Assembly (NCBI GenBank): GCA_012735355.1
Contig: JAAYHP010000342.1
Coordinates: 1 to 5,652 of the forward strand
Length of the DNA: 5,652 bases
Direction: 5' to 3'
Source of the DNA: Lysinibacillus sp.
GTDB taxonomy: Bacteria; Bacillota; Bacilli; Bacillales_A; Planococcaceae
A model generated the notes under the pieces. That model did no database searches. It was not told the DNA's origin and worked only from the letters and a program-made list of their open reading frames with translations. Shown in pieces: positions 1 to 4,709 of this stretch (positions are counted from its first letter, which is position 1; each line of letters begins with the position of its first letter). Made by a program: the position numbers and the translations under genes.

Positions 1-10
1 AATGATAATA

Positions 11-53
11 AATGGAAAAATGGGAATTTGAGTTCGCTCAAATTCCCATTTTT
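11..53. terminator. Strong bidirectional hairpin terminator
   Basis: A 17-bp perfect stem has arms at 16-32 and 37-53 closed by a TTCG loop (33-36). It extends outward to 11-15 and 54-57 with one bulge. The stem has a GC-containing core (GGGAATTTGAG) flanked by an A-run on one side and a T-run on the other, so it can act as an intrinsic terminator in both directions. On the minus strand it lies just downstream of the GAGGCTGGGACA motif at 73-87 and may be the body of that repeat element. No gene is visible to its left inside the window. Confidence 0.8.
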
Positions 54-72
54 CATTCTATTGAAGCTGTTT

Positions 73-96
73 TGTCCCAGCCTCTTTATTATTTTT
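73..96 (-). repeat. GAGGCTGGGACA dispersed repeat, left copy
   Basis: Read on the minus strand this is an A-rich lead followed by AAAGAGGCTGGGACA, and it continues outward (leftward) into the hairpin at 11-53. An inverted copy lies at 5550-5574: the 15-nt core matches at 14 positions, and the A-rich lead is the same apart from one extra A. The GAGGCTGGGACA head is, from memory, a common intergenic motif in Bacillus and relatives, usually at the start of a repeat next to a terminator. Function unknown. Confidence 0.6.
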
Positions 97-203
97 CCTC
101 TATAAAAAAATTTTATTATGGAGGTATAAATTTTATCTTTTCTAGACAATATAATAATGATTTCACTAAAACAATCCGACATGAATAACAGGAGGGATTT
201 CCG

Positions 204-260
204 ATGAAAAACAACATCGTGGACAATTCAGATTCTGATACTCCGCCGAAAAACTCATAA
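204..260 (+). CDS. Candidate 18-residue micropeptide (or small-RNA unit)
   Basis: The predicted peptide is MKNNIVDNSDSDTPPKNS. I recognise no family. Support for translation is a near-perfect AGGAGG ribosome binding site at 190-195, 8 nt before the ATG. Support for a discrete transcript is the rho-independent terminator at 353-379. The peptide is polar, rich in Asn, Asp, Ser and Pro, and has no membrane segment or signal peptide. A TATAAT box lies at 150-155 with only a poor -35 match (about 127-132), so the promoter is uncertain. An overlapping ATG at 181 gives only eight codons. A second frame stays open from 208 to about 420 but has no start with a ribosome binding site, so a decayed longer gene or a non-coding RNA of roughly 220 nt are both possible. 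The longer minus-strand frame over the same bases (331-116) has no recognisable content. Confidence 0.35.
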   Translation: MKNNIVDNSDSDTPPKNS

Positions 261-352
261 TGGTAAAAGCATAACCCCAGTTCAAAAATCAGTTGAATTT
301 GGTCATGCGAAACCGAAGAGTGTTCTTTCATGTCGAAATAGTGAAATCACAG

Positions 353-379
353 CCCGGAACTTAGTTTCCGGGTTTTTTT
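353..379 (+). terminator. Rho-independent terminator of the 18-codon unit
   Basis: The stem CCCGGAA (353-359) pairs with TTCCGGG (366-372) around a 6-nt loop and is followed directly by seven T residues (373-379). The T-tract makes it + strand specific. It closes whatever transcript crosses 150-350 and insulates it from the promoter at 413. Confidence 0.85.
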
Positions 380-412
380 ATTTGCAGTACCATCCTAACC
401 TAAAAAAGGGCT

Positions 413-441
413 TTGACTAAGGTATTTAATCAATCTATAAT
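413..441 (+). promoter_or_regulatory. Near-consensus sigma-A promoter
   Basis: TTGACT (413-418) and TATAAT (436-441) are separated by exactly 17 nt, an 11 of 12 match to the vegetative consensus and the best promoter in the window. Transcription should start near 448, giving the hydrolase gene at 706 an untranslated leader of about 258 nt. Confidence 0.75.
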
Positions 442-447
442 TTTATC

Positions 448-705
448 AGAATAGTAATAGAGAAAAATTGTTTGTTCATAATCGTAACAGCACTTTTTTC
501 ATTGGATTTTAAGAAAATTTTCATTTTTTCATCAATAAATGTTAAAAAATGACTATTATTATATTATTTAGGAGACCGAGTTATTGGGAGCCTAAATTTG
601 TAAAATACGTCTAAAGACTGAGATGTATTTATTTCTTTGGACGGTTTAAAGAAAATATAAAAATTTTTAAACTAGACAAGGGTACTAAATAAAGGAGAAG
701 TTGAG
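448..705 (+). promoter_or_regulatory. Long structured 5' leader of the hydrolase gene
   Basis: This stretch holds no convincing gene. It runs from the predicted start of transcription to the ATG at 706. Two hairpins stand out: ATTTAGG (566-572) with CCTAAAT (591-597), whose 18-nt loop contains an AGGAGACC and a GGGAG element; and a 10-bp stem AAATACGTCT (603-612) with AGATGTATTT (621-630), with one G-U pair and an 8-nt loop. An 11-codon frame at 539-571 (MLKNDYYYII, stop) ends inside the first hairpin but has no ribosome binding site. I compared the leader from memory with T-box, purine, SAM, preQ1, c-di-GMP and guanidine riboswitches and found none of their conserved cores. It may be an unclassified regulatory leader or simply a long UTR. 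Confidence 0.4.
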
Positions 706-1266
706 ATGAAAAAAGTGTATTTATTGTTTACTGATACAGGAACTCTATTTACTAAAATGATAAAATTATATACTAAAAAAGCGTATAATCATGCATCCAT
801 TGCTTTTGATAACCAACTTCAAGAAGTTTATAGTTTTGGTAGGAAAAATCCGAGGAATCCATTTATAGGAGGATTCGTAAAAGAGGATATTCGGAATGCG
901 TTTTTTATGAATAGCCGATGTGCAATGTATAGTTTTTGGGCAACGGAAGAACAAATACAAAATATGAAAAAAATCATTTATGAAATTGAGAAGGAACAAC
1001 AGAGATATAAATATAATTTGACAGGACTCATTACATATACTTTTAATAAACCTTCTCAACGAAAAAATGCTTATTTCTGTTCCCAATTTGTAGCCCACGT
1101 TTTAAAAGAAGGAGCAGGCATCTCCTTTAATAAGCCGGTATCCCTTATTTCCCCATACGAACTTCAATGTATTGAAAATCTTAATTTAGAATATGAAGGT
1201 CCATTATATTACTTAATATATAGACAACTGAACAAAACTAAGGCTTATACGTATAAAGTCGTATAA
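706..1266 (+). CDS. Permuted NlpC/P60 (YiiX-like) cysteine hydrolase
   Basis: This 186-residue protein has the layout of circularly permuted papain-fold NlpC/P60 enzymes. The His motif comes first (YNHASIAFD, His29, with Glu40 a candidate third residue) and the nucleophile comes later in FCSQFVAHVL (Cys125). Family members hydrolyse or transfer amide or thioester-linked groups on lipids or peptides; the substrate here is unknown. There is no signal peptide or membrane helix, so it is predicted cytoplasmic. Close Bacillus-type relatives are, from memory, uncharacterised proteins of about this length. The ATG is fixed by AAAGGAG at 691-697, 8 nt upstream. A long leader from the promoter at 413 precedes it. 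Oddly, the last codons and the stop lie inside the terminator stem (1240-1271), so the C-terminal tail KAYTYKVV is encoded by terminator sequence. The next gene starts 106 nt downstream. Fold and catalytic pair are fairly sure; substrate is not. Confidence 0.8.
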   Translation: MKKVYLLFTDTGTLFTKMIKLYTKKAYNHASIAFDNQLQEVYSFGRKNPRNPFIGGFVKEDIRNAFFMNSRCAMYSFWATEEQIQNMKKIIYEIEKEQQRYKYNLTGLITYTFNKPSQRKNAYFCSQFVAHVLKEGAGISFNKPVSLISPYELQCIENLNLEYEGPLYYLIYRQLNKTKAYTYKVV

Positions 1267-1275
1267 GCCTTTTTT
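1240..1275 (+). terminator. Terminator overlapping the end of the hydrolase gene
   Basis: A perfect 12-bp stem (1240-1251 with 1260-1271, AAGGCTTATACG against CGTATAAGCCTT) has an 8-nt loop and a T-run to 1275. The stop codon TAA (1264-1266) lies in the descending arm, so a ribosome finishing the gene would cover the hairpin. The flanking A and T residues also allow weaker activity on the minus strand. Confidence 0.85.
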
Positions 1276-1372
1276 ATTTACAATCAGAAAAACTTTATGT
1301 CTCTAAAATTATGCATGAAAAATATTAAAGAAAAACAAAATAAGCAAAACAAAAAATTGAGAGGTATGGACG

Positions 1373-2641
1373 ATGGAATATATAAATGAAATCCCGAGGG
1401 ATGAAGGTTTTGACAACAGTATATCGTTTTTAAAAGAAGGATATGAATTTATAATTAACCGTCGAAAAAATTTGCAAACAGATATTTTTGAAACGAGGAT
1501 TTTAGGAAAGCAAGTCGTTTGTATAGGTGGTGAAGAAGCTGCCGAAATATTTTATGATTCAAATAAGTTCTCTCGTCAAAAAGTTGCGCCGAATCGAATC
1601 ATTGAGACATTGTTCGGTAAAAATAGTGTGCAAACGTTAGATTGTGTTGAACATCAACATCGCAAAAAAATGTTTTTAAACGTAATGACGAAGGAAAAAA
1701 TAGATGAATTATTGGATATTACAAAAATTGAGTGGGAAAAAGCACTAGATCGATGGAGTGAAGAGGTAGAAATTGTATTTTATGAAGAAGTAAAATTATT
1801 GCTATGTAAAGCAGCCTTTAAGTGGATTGGGTATCCTGCTCACGAAGAACAGGCAAAGAAACTAGTAGAAGAATTAGGTGTAATGTTTGAAACACCTGCT
1901 GCCTTTGGACCACAACATTGGGCGGGAAGAAATAAAAGAAACCGAATGGAAAAGAACATGGAGGAACTTGTTGAAAAAATTCGTGCTGGAAAAGTGCAAG
2001 TTCAGGAAGAGTCGATATTACATCAATTTGTTTTTTCGAAAGATTTTGAGGGAAACTTGCTGCACCGTGAAACGGTAGCGGTAGAGATTATTAATATATT
2101 AAGACCTATTGTTGCCATTTCAATATATATGTGCTTTATTGTCATGGCTTTAGCACAATTCCCTCATGAAAGGGTAAAACTGAAAAAAACATCTGATTAT
2201 GCCCATTTCTTTATTCAAGAAATAAGGCGTTACTATCCTTTTTTCCCCTTTGTTGCGGCAAAGGTGAAAGCTGAATTTACTTGGAATGGTTATACCTTTA
2301 AAGAAGGGACACTTGTTCTTTTAGATATTTACGGAACAAACCACGACCCGAAGTTATGGAATAATCCCGATGAATTTCAACCAGAACGTTTTGCAAGTTG
2401 GCAAGAAAACCGCTATAACTTTATACCACAAGGTGGTGGTGATGTTGAAATAACTCACCGTTGTCCAGGGGAACAATTAACGATAGAGATGATGAAAATA
2501 ACTTTAGATTATTTACTAAATAAAATGGATTTTGAAATACCTGAACAAGATTTATATATAACGATGGATAGAATACCAAGCATTCCAAAGAGTAAAGTAT
2601 TTCTTAAAAATGTTAGACGAATACGTGAAAGAATTCATTAA
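1373..2641 (+). CDS. CYP152-family fatty-acid hydroxylase (P450 peroxygenase)
   Basis: This 422-residue soluble P450 matches the CYP152 family (B. subtilis CypC/YbdT P450BS-beta, about 417 residues) end to end. These enzymes use H2O2 to hydroxylate long-chain fatty acids at the alpha or beta carbon, needing no reductase. Visible hallmarks: the I-helix RPIVAIS (244-250), with Arg244-Pro245 in place of the usual acid-Thr pair, the Arg binding the substrate carboxylate; ExxR at Glu283-Arg286; YGTNHDPKLW (320-329); PERF (337-340); and IPQGGG then HRCPGE with heme-ligand Cys364. Gln87 sits where P450BS-beta has Gln85 and decarboxylating OleT has His, which favours hydroxylation. By remembered alignment, pocket positions Phe172, Pro175 and Phe291 replace Val170, Phe173 and Gly290 of P450BS-beta and look more like alpha-hydroxylating SP-alpha. 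The ATG has GAGAGG at 1359-1364, 8 nt upstream. The gene is bounded by terminators and is probably monocistronic, though no clear promoter is visible in 1276-1372. Confidence 0.92.
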   Translation: MEYINEIPRDEGFDNSISFLKEGYEFIINRRKNLQTDIFETRILGKQVVCIGGEEAAEIFYDSNKFSRQKVAPNRIIETLFGKNSVQTLDCVEHQHRKKMFLNVMTKEKIDELLDITKIEWEKALDRWSEEVEIVFYEEVKLLLCKAAFKWIGYPAHEEQAKKLVEELGVMFETPAAFGPQHWAGRNKRNRMEKNMEELVEKIRAGKVQVQEESILHQFVFSKDFEGNLLHRETVAVEIINILRPIVAISIYMCFIVMALAQFPHERVKLKKTSDYAHFFIQEIRRYYPFFPFVAAKVKAEFTWNGYTFKEGTLVLLDIYGTNHDPKLWNNPDEFQPERFASWQENRYNFIPQGGGDVEITHRCPGEQLTIEMMKITLDYLLNKMDFEIPEQDLYITMDRIPSIPKSKVFLKNVRRIRERIH

Positions 2642-2657
2642 ATAAATAAAGTAAATA

Positions 2658-2696
2658 GAAGCCCGAAAGAGCAACACACTCTTCCGGGTTTCTTTT
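2658..2696 (+). terminator. Terminator downstream of the P450 gene
   Basis: A 14-bp stem (2658-2671 with 2679-2692) contains one G-U pair and one A-C mismatch, has a 7-nt loop, and is followed by a short T-run (2693-2696). It lies 16 nt after the P450 stop codon. Confidence 0.8.
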
Positions 2697-2728
2697 AATT
2701 TCTCTATTTACAATGGTGATATAGAAAG

Positions 2729-2757
2729 TTAACACAATATTAATATTGCTGTATTAA
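2729..2757 (+). promoter_or_regulatory. Predicted sigma-A promoter of the c-di-GMP operon
   Basis: TTAACA (2729-2734) and TATTAA (2752-2757) are 17 nt apart. Reading the -10 as ATTAAT one base later gives an 18-nt spacer. Transcription would start near 2764, giving a leader of about 31 nt to the ATG at 2795 but only about 13 nt to the ATG at 2777. The -10 falls inside the palindrome at 2737-2760. Confidence 0.5.
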
Positions 2758-2760
2758 TAT
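2737..2760. repeat. Palindrome over the operon's -10, candidate operator
   Basis: ATATTAATA (2737-2745) and TATTAATAT (2752-2760) form a perfect 9-bp inverted repeat with a 6-nt spacer, covering the spacer and -10 of the promoter at 2729-2757. TATTAATAT also occurs as a direct repeat (2738-2746 and 2752-2760). A dimeric repressor bound here would block the operon. The element is all A and T in an AT-rich intergenic region, so chance is a real alternative. Confidence 0.35.
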
Positions 2761-2783
2761 AGGAAATAATCCCTTTATGCAAC

Positions 2784-2789
2784 AAGGAG
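2784..2789 (+). promoter_or_regulatory. Ribosome binding site fixing the EAL start
   Basis: AAGGAG ends 5 nt before the ATG at 2795. It lies inside the first codons of the longer reading that starts at 2777, which has no good ribosome binding site of its own. This decides for the start at 2795. Confidence 0.75.
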
Positions 2790-2794
2790 TAACT

Positions 2795-3664
2795 ATGATA
2801 TCAGCCTTATTTACGAAAGAAAAAAATAGTAATTTATTTTCATATTTAAAGCGAATATTTAGATATTATCAAGAAGATTTTTTATATGTTAAACGCATCC
2901 ATGAACTTGAAAAAATCATTCGTCATGATGATATGACTACTTTATTTCAACCAATCATTAATCTTCAAACGAATGAAACCTTTGGCTTTGAAGCGTTAAA
3001 TCGACCAACCCATTCAACTATATTTCCTTCGACAGATCAATTTTATGATTTCGTTGGCAAAACTGATTTAGTTTTTAAGTTTGAAAGATTTTGTAGACAT
3101 CTGTCAATCAGCCGTTTTTTAGAAAGAATTGAACATAAATTTCAACATAATCAATTTGTCTTATTTATTAACATTCATCCTCATGTTTTGTTAGATAAAA
3201 ATTATAGTATTGGAGAAACTCGCCAACTGTTAAAAGAATTAAACTTATCGCCTGAAAATGTAGTTTTTGAGTTGACAGAAAAAAGTGCAGTGACGGATTT
3301 TCAAGAATTTAAGCGAGTTCTAGATCATTATCGTAACCAAGGATATCGCATTGCCATTGATGATGTAGGTTCTGGCTATAATAGCTTAAAATCCCTCGTA
3401 TATTTAAAACCAGAATTTGTAAAAATTGATAGAACGCTTATTCAACATATTGATACGACAGAACCGAGTCAACAAATTGTATCGTTAATCCACAACTTTG
3501 CAGAACAATCTGGATCAAAAATTATCGCTGAAGGAATTGAACGGATTGAGGAGATTCAATTTCTTCAAAAAATGGGTATCCACTATGGTCAAGGATATGC
3601 TATCGGCAGGCCAAATACGGAGGTGGAATTAGGGGGCTTCCAAAATAACATAAGACAGGTGTAA
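2795..3664 (+). CDS. Stand-alone EAL-domain c-di-GMP phosphodiesterase
   Basis: This 289-residue protein has a basic and aromatic N-terminal helix region (1-45) and then one EAL domain (about 46-280). EAL enzymes hydrolyse cyclic di-GMP to pGpG with two metal ions. The signature residues appear intact: Glu66 in GFEALNR (the EAL motif), Asn126 in FINIHP, Glu159 in FELTE, Asp189-Asp190 in AIDDVGSGYNSL (loop 6), Lys210 in FVKIDR, Glu246 in AEGIE, and Gln266 in GQGYAIGRP. This predicts an active phosphodiesterase rather than a degenerate receptor. There is no membrane segment or attached sensor domain, so it should be cytoplasmic with input from elsewhere. It is first in an operon; 16 nt separate its stop from the ATG of the CBS-CBS-GGDEF gene. 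Together the two resemble a split EAL-CBS-CBS-GGDEF protein. A start at 2777 would add six residues but is less likely. Domain call is very sure; activity is inferred. Confidence 0.92.
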   Translation: MISALFTKEKNSNLFSYLKRIFRYYQEDFLYVKRIHELEKIIRHDDMTTLFQPIINLQTNETFGFEALNRPTHSTIFPSTDQFYDFVGKTDLVFKFERFCRHLSISRFLERIEHKFQHNQFVLFINIHPHVLLDKNYSIGETRQLLKELNLSPENVVFELTEKSAVTDFQEFKRVLDHYRNQGYRIAIDDVGSGYNSLKSLVYLKPEFVKIDRTLIQHIDTTEPSQQIVSLIHNFAEQSGSKIIAEGIERIEEIQFLQKMGIHYGQGYAIGRPNTEVELGGFQNNIRQV

Positions 3665-3666
3665 AT

Positions 3667-3673
3667 AGGTGAG
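3667..3673 (+). promoter_or_regulatory. Ribosome binding site fixing the GGDEF-gene start
   Basis: AGGTGAG ends 7 nt before the ATG at 3681 and matches the anti-Shine-Dalgarno sequence well. The alternative GTG start at 3669 lies within this site and has nothing suitable upstream. The site begins 2 nt after the EAL stop codon, which favours translational coupling. Confidence 0.7.
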
Positions 3674-3680
3674 TGATAAA

Positions 3681-4667
3681 ATGTCGAAGAGTACAAACAT
3701 AACTAAGATGAAAATTGGTTGGATTGCGAAAAAAGTACCTTCAGTAGGTCCGAATGTTAAAAGTAAAGAAGTTGATAAATACTTTTCAGAAAATCCTAAT
3801 TTAAGAGGAATTGTTGTTGTTGAGGATGAAAAGCCTATTGGTCATATTACAAGAACTCACTTTTATCAAAAGATTGGAACCCTCTATGGATATAATCTCT
3901 ATATGGGAAGGGAAAGTAAATTAGTTGCAAAAACAAATCCTTTAATCGTTGACTACAATCAACCTATTGTAGAAGTAAGCCGCTTGGCGATGGAAAGGGA
4001 AGAAGAGGATTTATATGATGATGTCATCGTCACGAAAGCAGGGAAGTTTGTAGGAGTAGTAAGTATTCGAGCTCTTTTAAATAATTTTGTTGAAATCCAA
4101 GTGGAATTAGCTAGTCTATTAAACCCATTAAGCAATTTGCCAGGGAATCATATCATTAATCAAAAAATATTAGAAGCCTTTTCTTTTGAGCGATACAGTA
4201 TTTTATATTTCGATTTGGATTCCTTTAAGGCATATAATGATTTATATGGTTTTAATCAAGGAGATAGAGTAATTTTACACTTAACAGATATATTGAAAAA
4301 ACATGTGATGCAATATGGATACTTTCTCGGCCATATAGGTGGAGATGACTTTATGGCAATCATCCCACATTATAATGTGAAACCAATTTGTGAAGGAATA
4401 ATAAAAGACTTTGATCAAACGATCCCTTTATTCTATGATGTCAAACATTTAATAAATTCGAATTTAAAAATAAAAGGACGTACTGGAGAATTAGAATCTT
4501 TTAAAATTATGACTCTATCCATTGCTGTCCTTACAAATAAACATAGAAAATTTAAAGAAGTTGAGGAGCTATCGAATATTGTAGCGGAAATTAAAAGAAA
4601 CTGTAAAGAAGTAAATGGCAGTGTATATTTAATTGATGAATATCAAACGAACTTAGACAAAATTTAA
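3681..4667 (+). CDS. CBS-CBS-GGDEF diguanylate cyclase
   Basis: This 328-residue cytoplasmic protein carries two CBS domains (about 12-70 and 82-136), a linker with NPLSNLPGN (148-156), and a GGDEF domain (about 165-320). GGDEF enzymes make cyclic di-GMP from two GTP. The active-site motif is GGDDF (220-224), a permitted variant. Upstream, FDLDSFKAYND has metal ligand Asp178 and guanine-contacting Asn186, and GFNQGD has Asp195. The RxxD inhibitory site expected just before the motif is absent (MQYG occupies that stretch, about 210-213), so feedback inhibition should be lost. CBS pairs commonly bind AMP, ATP or S-adenosylmethionine, so the cyclase may respond to adenylate status; the ligand is not readable here. 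The gene follows the EAL gene directly, probably co-translated. The GGDDF variant and the LPGN linker recall, from memory, EAL-CBS-CBS-GGDEF proteins. Domain call is very sure; catalytic direction is likely. Confidence 0.9.
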   Translation: MSKSTNITKMKIGWIAKKVPSVGPNVKSKEVDKYFSENPNLRGIVVVEDEKPIGHITRTHFYQKIGTLYGYNLYMGRESKLVAKTNPLIVDYNQPIVEVSRLAMEREEEDLYDDVIVTKAGKFVGVVSIRALLNNFVEIQVELASLLNPLSNLPGNHIINQKILEAFSFERYSILYFDLDSFKAYNDLYGFNQGDRVILHLTDILKKHVMQYGYFLGHIGGDDFMAIIPHYNVKPICEGIIKDFDQTIPLFYDVKHLINSNLKIKGRTGELESFKIMTLSIAVLTNKHRKFKEVEELSNIVAEIKRNCKEVNGSVYLIDEYQTNLDKI

Positions 4668-4700
4668 AAAAGAAGGATAAAGTGAGGTCCCTTCTTTTTT
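4666..4700. terminator. Shared bidirectional terminator between convergent genes
   Basis: AAAAAAGAAGG (4666-4676) pairs with CCTTCTTTTTT (4690-4700) around a 13-nt loop. The A-run and T-run provide a U-tract in either direction, so the hairpin can end both the c-di-GMP operon (+) and the transporter gene (-). Its left arm overlaps the stop codon of the GGDEF gene. Confidence 0.8.
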
Positions 4701-4709
4701 ATTTTTTAT

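Noticed and set aside
116..331. Minus-strand 71-codon frame opposite the 18-codon unit
   Set aside because: No ribosome binding site or recognisable motif, and it runs antisense to a unit with a better site and a terminator.
566..630. Known riboswitch or T-box in the hydrolase leader
   Set aside because: No T-box sequence and none of the conserved cores of purine, SAM, preQ1, guanidine or c-di-GMP riboswitches could be found by eye.
644..685. Sigma-B type promoter from GTTTAA (644-649) and GGGTAC (680-685)
   Set aside because: The two boxes are 30 nt apart, about twice the spacing sigma-B needs.
766..1098. Minus-strand 110-codon frame inside the hydrolase gene
   Set aside because: Antisense shadow of a gene with clear family motifs; the protein is low-complexity hydrophobic sequence typical of reversed AT-rich coding DNA.
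1277..1309. Promoter for the P450 from TTTACA (1277) and TAAAAT (1304)
   Set aside because: The spacer is 21 nt, too long for sigma-A, and no other -35 pairs with the -10-like box.
1887..2078. Plus-strand 63-codon frame inside the P450 gene
   Set aside because: Lies in another frame wholly within a well-supported P450; no motif or ribosome binding site.
3650..3690. Frameshift or sequencing error breaking one EAL-CBS-CBS-GGDEF gene
   Set aside because: The EAL domain is complete before its stop, and the second gene has its own ribosome binding site and start, so two genes explain the data better.
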